Shown here piece after piece: positions 7,821 to 13,913 of a DNA stretch of 17,645 nt; the first letter of the stretch is position 1, and each line of letters begins with the position of its first letter. The notes under the pieces were generated by a model. That model did not search any database, had not been told where the DNA came from, and saw nothing but the letters and a program-made list of their open reading frames with translations. The position numbers and the translations under genes are program-made. The DNA comes from Pyrinomonadaceae bacterium (GTDB lineage: Bacteria; Acidobacteriota; Blastocatellia; Pyrinomonadales; Pyrinomonadaceae). The stretch covers positions 1-17,645 of the forward strand of contig JACMMN010000226.1 of assembly GCA_014379075.1 (NCBI GenBank). The letters are read 5' to 3'.

Positions 7821-7850
7821 TTGCGCCCGCATTAATTTTTGTGATATTAT
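7821..7850 (+). promoter_or_regulatory. Candidate promoter of the small gene and HEAT-repeat gene
   Basis: TTGCGC (7821-7826), an 18-bp spacer and TATTAT (7845-7850) form a plausible sigma-70-type promoter. It would give a transcript starting near 7857 with an unusually long leader of about 130 bases before the ATG at 7987. Confidence 0.5.
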
Positions 7851-7973
7851 GTTAAGACGTTTTTGATGAGGAGTTTTACAAGAATTAAAAGCTTGATGAT
7901 GAGAAAAACTTTTTTGCAGACTGTCAGGACTTGAGACGTTGAGTTGTGTTTTGGCTGTCTGCCCCGAAAATTC

Positions 7974-7979
7974 GGAGGT
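7974..7979 (+). promoter_or_regulatory. Strong Shine-Dalgarno site fixing the 7987 start
   Basis: GGAGGT ends seven bases before ATG 7987. The open frame extends upstream to 7939, but this site picks the ATG at 7987. Most genes in the window have no such site, so this one suggests high translation. Confidence 0.8.
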
Positions 7980-7986
7980 AACGCAG

Positions 7987-8217
7987 ATGGCCAACAAAAC
8001 AAACACTAATGTCGCACGCACCAAAGATAATTCAAACCAAAAAGAGAACGCATTTCAGCATTATTCCGCCCGCCGCCTTTCCTCCCGCAAATCGCAGTCA
8101 AAAGAAAATCCGTTAAACGACGATCTGATCGTGTCGCTTTCCGACGCCTACGAAAACAAGCGGGCGAGACAGGTGACGGAATGGGAGCGCAGGCAGAACG
8201 TGCAGTACGCAGCATGA
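7987..8217 (+). CDS. Small basic hypothetical protein, translationally coupled to the HEAT-repeat gene
   Basis: I do not recognise this 76-residue protein. The start is set by the GGAGGT site. The first 45 residues are rich in Lys, Asn, Ser, Gln and Arg and look disordered. The C-terminal third (from about NDDLIVSLSDAYE to ERRQNVQYAA) looks like a charged amphipathic helix with several Arg and Glu. No signal peptide, membrane segment or Cys is visible. Its TGA shares the ATGA overlap at 8214-8217 with the next ATG, so the two genes are probably cotranscribed and coupled. The strong ribosome binding site and long leader suggest a well-expressed, possibly regulated small protein. A role in nucleic-acid or protein binding is only a guess from its charge. 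Confidence 0.72.
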   Translation: MANKTNTNVARTKDNSNQKENAFQHYSARRLSSRKSQSKENPLNDDLIVSLSDAYENKRARQVTEWERRQNVQYAA

Positions 8218-9188
8218 TTTTTGAGACGAAGAGACGCGGAGAAAACGTGGCACGAAGCCGGCTTTCCAGTAGCCCGGTTCTTGCACGTTCTCGTCGGTGC
8301 TTACTTTTTTTCCTGGTGTCCGCGTGTATCGCGGTTCAGTCTTTTGCTCAGGACACCGCTCCGCCGAACTTCACTCAGCAACAGATCGATTGGCTGCCGG
8401 TCGAGATCTATTTACAAAACCAACTCCGAACCGGGAATGTCGAGGCAAAACGTGAAGCTCTCTTTCAAATCAGAAATCTTCGCTGCGGGAAAGCGTCTCT
8501 TCTGGCCATTCCCGCGTTAACAGACAAAAGCGAAATTGTCCGAGCGACCGCCGCGTCTTCGGTCATTTTCCTGCCTGCTGACGAAGCCGTCGGCCTGCTT
8601 CTTCCCCTTCTCAATGACAAAGCCGAATTTGTCCGGCGCGAAGCCGCTTACGCTCTCGGCAAGGCCGGCAGCAATACAGCCACCGGCACGTTACTTCTAA
8701 TCCTGCAAAAAGACAAGATCCTGGAAGTGCGAAATGCATCGGCCGCCGCGCTCGGCGAGATCGGCGATGTAGGCGCCGTTCCGGCTTTGACCGCGATCCT
8801 GAACAATAGGCCCGCGGACGGCGATGAGTTCCTCCGCCGCTCCGCCGCGAGATCCATCGGACAGATCGCTCAGATGATCCAATCGGGCAAAAGTAAAGTT
8901 TTGACACCGCAGAATTTCCTTCCCGATAAATTCCGGGAAATTGAAACGCGAAAATATCCCGATCTGACGGGTCAATTCCCTGCTTTCGGTCCTGCGACTG
9001 CAGAATTGATCCGCGTGCTCCAAAGCTCCTCGGAGGCAGCCGACACGCGCCGCGAGGCCGCATTCGCGTTAGGCGCCATCGGCGACCCGTCCGCCATTTC
9101 CGCACTTGCCTCGAATCTCAGCGGCACCGATCCATACTTATCGGAGATCGCCCGCGAGGCCTTGTTGAAATTCGGAAAAACGAAATGA
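8214..9188 (+). CDS. Exported HEAT-repeat protein
   Basis: This 324-residue protein has a basic N-terminus, a hydrophobic stretch at about 29-42 (CLLFFLVSACIAV), and a likely signal peptidase I site after SFA at 45. A lipobox reading at VSAC is possible but weaker. The mature part is a helical array of HEAT/PBS-lyase-type repeats at about 74-220, with repeats such as VRREAAYALGKAG (140-152) and VRNASAAALGEIG (172-184). A linker with KYPDLTGQFPAFG follows, then two more repeats (about 260-320, RREAAFALGAIG at 279-290). Such arrays mediate protein binding; no catalytic motif is seen. ATG 8214 overlaps the stop of the preceding gene. A GTG at 8247 with GGAG five bases before it would give a more normal signal peptide and is a real alternative. 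Partners are unknown; it is probably periplasmic. Confidence 0.88.
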   Translation: MIFETKRRGENVARSRLSSSPVLARSRRCLLFFLVSACIAVQSFAQDTAPPNFTQQQIDWLPVEIYLQNQLRTGNVEAKREALFQIRNLRCGKASLLAIPALTDKSEIVRATAASSVIFLPADEAVGLLLPLLNDKAEFVRREAAYALGKAGSNTATGTLLLILQKDKILEVRNASAAALGEIGDVGAVPALTAILNNRPADGDEFLRRSAARSIGQIAQMIQSGKSKVLTPQNFLPDKFREIETRKYPDLTGQFPAFGPATAELIRVLQSSSEAADTRREAAFALGAIGDPSAISALASNLSGTDPYLSEIAREALLKFGKTK

Positions 9189-9528
9189 GGATATGCCGCT
9201 TTTTCGGCCAAACACCTTCGACCAATCACCGTAATAACCTCTACCAATCCCGCCATTTTTGCTCCTGCAAGCACCTAAACATTCGACCAATCCCGTCGGC
9301 CGGCCATCTTCTTTTCTTGCTTCGCTGAATCTCGTATGGATATTGTTTTCATATATTTCCGGGGAATAGTTTAAGTGTTGATTTCAATGTCGAAGTCCCT
9401 ACATTGAATGTTTTAAACGAAGTCTGCCCGGGCATTTTTAATAAAAACTGCGGTGCAAAAAAGTCAACTACCTCCGCCGCGAAATTTAACATCTTTTGCT
9501 TTGCCCGGGATTTTGATTTAATAGAACC
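9189..9528. other. 340-bp non-coding region with short repeats before egtB
   Basis: It holds three imperfect copies of a TTCGACCAATCCCG-like motif (9217-9297) and a direct repeat, TGCCCGGG followed by an A/T-rich tract, at 9425 and 9502. The second of these lies just before the egtB start. A possible egtB -10 (TTTAAT or TTAATA near 9517-9523) would sit so close to the ATG that the mRNA would be nearly leaderless. A leftward frame (9349-9690) overlaps egtB and has no protein-like features. I see no RNA gene. Confidence 0.55.
9217..9297. repeat. Three imperfect copies of an ACCAATC motif
   Basis: Copies are TTCGACCAATCACC (from 9217), TCTACCAATCCCG (from 9240) and TTCGACCAATCCCG (from 9282). 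Spacing is irregular at about 23 and 42 bp, which does not fit a CRISPR array. They could be protein-binding sites or remains of a repeat. Confidence 0.4.
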
Positions 9529-10713
9529 ATGAACGGAATACATCCTCAAAAAGAAGCATCCCCGAACCTTTTGGCAATGTATTCTGCGACGCGCGCCTAT
9601 ACCGAAAAACTCTGCGAACCTTTGGAGATCGAGGATTATATACCGCAGCCGTCCGTCGATGTTTCGCCTCCGAAGTGGAACATTGCCCATACGACATGGT
9701 TTTTCGAAGAAATGATCCTTAAGAAATTCGTGCCGGGCTATAAGGTTTTCGACGAAAATTTTGGCTTTTTATTTAATAGTTATTACAACTCGATAGGCAC
9801 CCGCACGGTGCGTGACCATCGCGGCGACTTGAGCCGGCCAACGGTAAAACATGTCTTTGCATACCGCAAATATGTCGACGAAAAGATAAGCGAACTGTTG
9901 TCAAAAGAAGTCTCCGAAGAGATCGCCGGCCTCATAATTCTGGGCATAAATCACGAACAGCAGCACCAGGAACTTTTCCTGGCCGATCTGAAATACACTT
10001 TGAGCGTTAATCCGCTTTTTCCCGTTTATGATGAAAGTTTCAACGAGATCGAATGTGCTGAATCCGGTGCAAGCGGTTTCGTCGAAATAGAAGCTGGGGT
10101 ATATGAGATCGGCCATTCCGGAGACGGTTTTTATTTCGACAACGAACGCGGCAGGCACAATGTATATCTGCACGATTTTTCGATGAGCCGTTATTTGGTA
10201 ACAAACGCGGAATTTCTGATCTTTATAGCCGACGGCGGCTATAAGGATTTTCGCTTCTGGCATTCGGAGGGCTGGGATTGGGTAAATCAAAACCGCGTGG
10301 ATTCGCCGTTGTATTGGCAGGAAAAAGACGGCGAATGGCTTAATTTCACGCTTGGCGGACTGCAAAAATTGCACTTGGACGCACCGGTTTCACACCTGTC
10401 TTTTTACGAAGCCTCGGCATTCGCAGAATACAAAGGAATGCGGCTTCCAACGGAGCTTGAATGGGAAACGGCGAGCGGCGGGTTCGATTGGGGATTGCGC
10501 TGGGAATGGACGGGCAGCGCCTATCTGCCTTATCCGGGCTTTTCCAAACCGGCAGGAGCCGTCGGCGAATACAACGGCAAATTCATGATCAATCAAATGG
10601 TCCTGCGCGGATCATCGATCGCCACTCCGCCAAACCACAGCCGCAAAACATATCGAAATTTCTTTCATCCGCATCTGCGCTGGCAGTTTACGGGATTAAG
10701 ATTGGTTAGATAA
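9529..10713 (+). CDS. egtB: Ergothioneine biosynthesis iron-dependent sulfoxide synthase EgtB
   Basis: EgtB joins hercynine to a sulfur donor (cysteine or gamma-glutamylcysteine) with O2, forming the sulfoxide precursor of ergothioneine in the cytoplasm. This 394-residue protein has an N-terminal DinB-like domain with the three iron ligands His54 (AHTTWFFEE), His142 and His146 (NHEQQHQE). A C-terminal FGE-fold domain runs from about 182 to 394 (MRLPTELEWE at 304-313, TYRNFFHPHLRWQF at 374-387). The Tyr pair Y85-Y86 in SYYNSIG may match the Tyr93/Tyr94 pair described for Chloracidobacterium thermophilum EgtB, an enzyme that uses free cysteine. egtD follows 52 bp later. No egtA or egtC is visible, which agrees with the cysteine route, but they could lie elsewhere. 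No ribosome binding site is seen; the start is chosen from family length. Confidence 0.94.
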   Translation: MNGIHPQKEASPNLLAMYSATRAYTEKLCEPLEIEDYIPQPSVDVSPPKWNIAHTTWFFEEMILKKFVPGYKVFDENFGFLFNSYYNSIGTRTVRDHRGDLSRPTVKHVFAYRKYVDEKISELLSKEVSEEIAGLIILGINHEQQHQELFLADLKYTLSVNPLFPVYDESFNEIECAESGASGFVEIEAGVYEIGHSGDGFYFDNERGRHNVYLHDFSMSRYLVTNAEFLIFIADGGYKDFRFWHSEGWDWVNQNRVDSPLYWQEKDGEWLNFTLGGLQKLHLDAPVSHLSFYEASAFAEYKGMRLPTELEWETASGGFDWGLRWEWTGSAYLPYPGFSKPAGAVGEYNGKFMINQMVLRGSSIATPPNHSRKTYRNFFHPHLRWQFTGLRLVR

Positions 10714-10762
10714 TTCAGATTCCCAATGCAAGATTTAGAAGATCGGAATCGATAATTCAGAT
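10709..10762. repeat. Direct repeat GATAATTCAGAT across the egtB-egtD gap
   Basis: A perfect 12-mer occurs at 10709-10720 (overlapping the egtB stop codon) and at 10751-10762 (just before the egtD ATG at 10766). Between them GATTCC and GGAATC form a small inverted pair. The arrangement suggests that a short piece was duplicated, or that the sites bind a protein. Confidence 0.5.
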
Positions 10763-10765
10763 ACT

Positions 10766-11734
10766 ATGCAGACATCGACCTCCATAAAACAAAGCACTTT
10801 CGCCAAAGACATTCTGGCCGGGCTGACATCTACACCAAAGTCAATATCCTCAAAATATTTCTACGACGACGAGGGTTCGCGGCTGTTTATGGAAATAATG
10901 AAGCTGCCGGAATACTATCTGACGAAGTCGGAATTCGAGATATTTTCGGAGCATACGGCCGAGATATTCGACGCATTTACATCCGACGCGTCGGAATTCG
11001 ACCTTATCGAACTCGGAGCGGGCGACGGTACAAAAACGGCTGTTTTGATCGATCATTTCCTTAAGCGAAATGTCGATTTCACGTACACGCCGATCGATAT
11101 TTCAAAGGAAGCTTGCGACGCTCTTTCAACCAAGTTCAAGGCCAGGTTTCCGGAGCTCAAGATCGAAACACAGAATGGCGATTATTTCCAGATCCTTGAA
11201 TCGCTGAAAATCAAATCGTCCCGCCGAAAGATTCTGCTTTTCCTGGGCTCGAACATCGGCAATTTCAACCGCGAACAGGCAGTAGATTTTTTCAAGCAGC
11301 TGCGGCAGGTAATGCACGATAATGATCTACTGTTCGTCGGTTTCGACCTACAAAAGGATCCGCATGTAATTCTGAATGCATACGACGACGCACAGGGCGT
11401 CACCGCGGCCTTTAACCTCAATCTATTGAATCGTATTAACCGCGAACTCGGTGCAAATTTCGACCTTAGCAAATTTTCGTATTACGCCATGTATCGCCCG
11501 GTCGAGTGTGCGGCGCGGTCGTTTCTGATAAGCCGCGAAAAACAAACTGTCTCTATCGAAGCCCTAGATCGCAGCTTCGATTTCGATCAGTGGGAAGCGA
11601 TCTTTATGGAGATATCTCAGAAATACAGCCCCGTACTAATAAAAGAGATAGCGGGTGAAAGCGGCTTTGCGATCGATATCACTTTCTATGACAACAAAAA
11701 TTATTACTGTGATTCGCTTTGGCGTCCGATTTAG
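10766..11734 (+). CDS. egtD: L-histidine N-alpha-methyltransferase EgtD
   Basis: EgtD transfers three methyl groups from S-adenosylmethionine to the alpha-amino group of histidine, giving hercynine, the substrate of EgtB. The 322-residue length matches the family. Motifs: LPEYYLTKSE (47-56) with the substrate-site Tyr, SAM-binding ELGAGDGTKT (82-91), FLGSNIGNF (159-167) with the histidine-binding Asn at 163, Tyr206 before GVTAAFNLN, and MEIS (281-284). The last gives Glu282 and Ser284, the same spacing and type as the histidine-binding pair in the M. smegmatis enzyme. It lies 52 bp after egtB and is probably cotranscribed with it. There is no clear ribosome binding site. All key residues are present. 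Confidence 0.95.
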   Translation: MQTSTSIKQSTFAKDILAGLTSTPKSISSKYFYDDEGSRLFMEIMKLPEYYLTKSEFEIFSEHTAEIFDAFTSDASEFDLIELGAGDGTKTAVLIDHFLKRNVDFTYTPIDISKEACDALSTKFKARFPELKIETQNGDYFQILESLKIKSSRRKILLFLGSNIGNFNREQAVDFFKQLRQVMHDNDLLFVGFDLQKDPHVILNAYDDAQGVTAAFNLNLLNRINRELGANFDLSKFSYYAMYRPVECAARSFLISREKQTVSIEALDRSFDFDQWEAIFMEISQKYSPVLIKEIAGESGFAIDITFYDNKNYYCDSLWRPI

Positions 11735-11792
11735 GTTCAGAGTTCAGTTGGGTCCTTCGTTGCGAAAGGCACGATAAACGTGAACTCAGAAC
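11735..11792. repeat. Nested inverted repeat between egtD and birA
   Basis: GTTCAGAGTTCA (11735-11746) and TGAACTCAGAAC (11781-11792) pair at 11 of 12 positions. Between them CCTTCG and CGAAAGG form a second small hairpin. The left arm starts on the base after the egtD stop and the right arm ends four bases before the birA ATG. The left arm contains two near-identical heptamers (GTTCAGA, GTTCAGT). It fills the whole intergenic gap, as a small inserted repeat would. Confidence 0.6.
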
Positions 11793-11796
11793 TTTT

Positions 11797-12546
11797 ATGA
11801 ACTTCAAGATTCTACGTTTCGAAATCATAGATTCAACAAACACGGAGGCCATAAAGCAAGCAAAACTCGGCGCCGACGAGGGCGTTTGCATTGTGGCCCG
11901 CGAACAAACCGCTGGACGCGGCCGGCACGGGCGAACGTGGAATTCGGCTGCAGCTAACGGTCTGTACTTCAGCATCGTATTGCGGCCAAGCCTCAAAATG
12001 CGGTTTCTTCCGCTCGTAACATTGATGATGGGTGTTGCTGTCCACGATACGCTCATTGAATTGGGCATTAAACCTGACATAAAATGGGTCAACGATATCC
12101 TCGTCAATGAAAAAAAGATCAGCGGAATACTCGCCGAGACCGTTGATACGTCGAAAGGCCTGGCGGTGATAGTGGGCGTCGGAATTAATTTAAGGTCATC
12201 CAACTTCCCACCCGAGATAGCTGATATTGCTACATCTGTAAAGACAGAAATAGGCAAATCGATAACAAGTGAAGAGATTTCCGTAATCCTGACACGTTTC
12301 CTCGGATATTTTTATGATATTTTGTCCGGGGAAAACGGGCCGCACGAAATTCGCAGTGAATGGCAGAAGCGCTCATCCTACGCCGTCGGAAAAAATGTGC
12401 GGATCGTATTGGAAAATGAGGCGATCACAGGTGTAACGGATGGTTTGGAAGTCAATGGCGCCCTTCGGCTAAAGACACCGAAAGGTGAGTTAAAGGTGAT
12501 TCAGGCCGGCGATGTCGAGCAGTTGAGGCCAAATCCTTCGGGATGA
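11797..12546 (+). CDS. birA: Biotin--[acetyl-CoA-carboxylase] ligase (no DNA-binding domain)
   Basis: The enzyme activates biotin with ATP and attaches it to the carboxyl-carrier protein of acetyl-CoA carboxylase and similar proteins. From ATG 11797 the protein has 249 residues. It begins directly with the catalytic domain: IDSTNTEA (11-18), biotin/AMP loop GRGRHGR (40-46), KWVNDI (96-101) and KISGILAE (107-114), then the small SH3-like C-terminal domain from about 200. There is no winged-helix part, so it is a monofunctional (group I) ligase and not the biotin repressor. The frame is open to a TTG at 11719 inside egtD, but that would run through the inverted repeat and add no family sequence. 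It is followed by the acidic-protein gene and coaX; birA next to coaX is a common bacterial pairing. Confidence 0.94.
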   Translation: MNFKILRFEIIDSTNTEAIKQAKLGADEGVCIVAREQTAGRGRHGRTWNSAAANGLYFSIVLRPSLKMRFLPLVTLMMGVAVHDTLIELGIKPDIKWVNDILVNEKKISGILAETVDTSKGLAVIVGVGINLRSSNFPPEIADIATSVKTEIGKSITSEEISVILTRFLGYFYDILSGENGPHEIRSEWQKRSSYAVGKNVRIVLENEAITGVTDGLEVNGALRLKTPKGELKVIQAGDVEQLRPNPSG

Positions 12547-12631
12547 CGTGGTTGAAGACGATTGAACTTTCGTATTGAAGTTTATCCCGCAAGCGTGTAA
12601 CTTGTACTAAAGCATCTCGCCTGGAATTTTT

Positions 12632-12961
12632 ATGAGCAATGAATTTGATTTTAAAGCCGATTTCGACTTTGACGAGGATTTTTCCGAGGAATTGGCTGAT
12701 TTCGAGGATTTTGACGAAGATCTGGACGACGTTATTGTACGGACTGCCGTCCTGCAAAAGAATAATATGGTCGCTCTTCTATGCATAAAAAGCGCATCGG
12801 AGGGTGCCGCGATCTGTCGTGTCGATCCGCGTGAAAATAACCCGGCTGTGCAGATCTACGACGATCCGATCAAAGCGCTCGAATGGTACACCAAAAGTTT
12901 GAAGACCAGCCGTAGAAATGGCTGGAATATTGTCTACGACGGACTTCCGCTGCAAGGGTAG
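12632..12961 (+). CDS. Small protein with an extremely acidic, Phe-rich N-terminus, unknown function
   Basis: I do not recognise this 109-residue protein. The first 33 residues contain 17 Asp/Glu and seven Phe but only one Lys, in a repeated pattern such as DFDFDEDF. The rest (34-109) looks like a folded alpha/beta domain: VIVRTAVLQKNNMVALLCIK, then CRVDPRENNPAVQIYDDPIKALEWY, a basic KTSRR near 90-95, and WNIVYDGLPLQG at the end. No signal peptide or membrane segment is seen. It sits between birA and coaX on the same strand with gaps of 85 and 74 bp. TTGAAG, 17 bp, TAACTT upstream (about 12573-12601) is at best a weak promoter. The acidic tail could bind a basic protein, or mimic nucleic acid; this is only inference. 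Confidence 0.75.
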   Translation: MSNEFDFKADFDFDEDFSEELADFEDFDEDLDDVIVRTAVLQKNNMVALLCIKSASEGAAICRVDPRENNPAVQIYDDPIKALEWYTKSLKTSRRNGWNIVYDGLPLQG

Positions 12962-12973
12962 TTATCTTAATGC

Positions 12974-13031
12974 ACAATTGAAAATGGAAAGTGGAAAATG
13001 AAAGATTGTCCAATTTTCATTCTCAGTTTCC
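12974..13031. repeat. Heptamer-based imperfect palindrome directly upstream of coaX
   Basis: Consecutive heptamers GAAAATG, GAAAGTG, GAAAATG (about 12980-13000) lead into a long imperfect inverted repeat. The left arm 12986-13008 pairs with 13011-13031 across a 2-bp centre, with a few mismatches and gaps. It ends four bases before the coaX ATG at 13036. It is non-coding, because the conserved CoaX sequence starts after it. Confidence 0.6.
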
Positions 13032-13035
13032 AGTT

Positions 13036-13848
13036 ATGCTTTTAGCTGTTGACATAGGCAATTCCTCCATAAAGTTCGGCATTTACGACAGCGAGACTCT
13101 CCTACACAAATTCTCAATTCCTACCAACCGGAATTCTTCCTCCAAAGAAATCAAACAAACGATCGGCAACGAACTTAATCGGGGAATCACACACGCTATT
13201 GCAAGTTCCGTCGTTCCTGAAATCGAGAAAGCTTTACGTGAATTTTGCTCTGAGCATCTCGGCGTTAACCTTGTTATTGTCGATAACACTTTTGATTTCG
13301 GCATGAAGATCAATTACGATCCCGTCTCAAGTGCCGGAACAGATCGCCTTATTGCCGCTTTCGCGGCCGCGCGGAAATACGGTAAGCCTTGCATTATATG
13401 CGATTTTGGTACTGCAGCAACGATAGACGCCGTTAGCTCTAACGGCGAATATCTCGGCGGCATAATCGCTCCGGGAATGGCTGTCATGGCGGAAGTTCTT
13501 CATCTTAAAACGTCCAAGCTGCCGCGGGTCGAGATCGCAAAACCCGACAAAGTTATCGGCAATTCGACGGTCGGATCAATTCAGTCTGGAATTTTCTACG
13601 GTTATATCGGACTGGTTGACGGAATTATCAGGCGAATGATCGGCGAACTCGCACTGCCACTCCAGGAAACGGGTGTTTCAAATGAAAAATTGCGTATAAT
13701 TGCGACCGGTGGATTTGCCCGATTGATCGCTGATAATTCTCAAGTGATCGAAATTGTTGACGAAAACCTTATGCTTGATGGACTACACTTCGTCTATAAA
13801 CAGGTTTTCCCTGACGATGAACTTAGTAGCAACAGGCTTCTTGGTTAG
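13036..13848 (+). CDS. coaX: Type III pantothenate kinase
   Basis: CoaX phosphorylates pantothenate, the first step of coenzyme A synthesis, and works as a cytoplasmic dimer of the ASKHA fold. The protein has 270 residues from ATG 13036. It shows the phosphate-binding DIGNSSIKFG (6-15), the substrate motif as AGTDR (about 99-103; often GADR in relatives), CDFGTAATID (122-131) and GGIIAPG. The frame is open further back to a GTG at 12991, but that extension is encoded by the heptamer palindrome and is not family-like. No ribosome binding site is visible, because the palindrome fills the space. It is the last rightward gene and converges with the amidase gene across 65 bp. I found no convincing terminator in that gap. 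Confidence 0.94.
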   Translation: MLLAVDIGNSSIKFGIYDSETLLHKFSIPTNRNSSSKEIKQTIGNELNRGITHAIASSVVPEIEKALREFCSEHLGVNLVIVDNTFDFGMKINYDPVSSAGTDRLIAAFAAARKYGKPCIICDFGTAATIDAVSSNGEYLGGIIAPGMAVMAEVLHLKTSKLPRVEIAKPDKVIGNSTVGSIQSGIFYGYIGLVDGIIRRMIGELALPLQETGVSNEKLRIIATGGFARLIADNSQVIEIVDENLMLDGLHFVYKQVFPDDELSSNRLLG

Positions 13849-13913
13849 CATCTACGCCAACTAAAGATCGAACGCCAAACGTTGCCGAAATATGGGAACC
13901 TTGGTCACATGGC

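Larger units (their letters stand above)
7586..7986. other. Divergent intergenic region between leuS and the 76-residue gene
   Basis: This 401-bp region separates leftward leuS from the rightward small gene. It holds a palindrome GGATA-TTC-TATCC at 7665-7677 on the leuS side, a strong hairpin at 7714-7743, a promoter candidate at 7821-7850, and a 130-base leader before the small gene. The leader contains a 22-codon ORF (7866-7934). I found no T-box features, although leuS is T-box controlled in some Firmicutes, and no convincing larger gene. A leuS promoter is not clear. Confidence 0.6.

Noticed and set aside
9217..9297. Possible CRISPR-like repeats
   Set aside because: Only three imperfect short copies with unequal spacing and no cas genes.
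9349..9690. Leftward 113-codon frame before and across the egtB start
   Set aside because: Overlaps egtB, has no family features, and about half of it is A/T-rich non-coding sequence.
11719..11796. N-terminal extension of BirA from a TTG, perhaps a DNA-binding domain
   Set aside because: Only 26 residues, encoded by the end of egtD and the inverted repeat; a winged helix needs about 60 residues.
13849..13913. Bidirectional terminator between coaX and the amidase gene
   Set aside because: No stem of useful length with a T-run on either strand.
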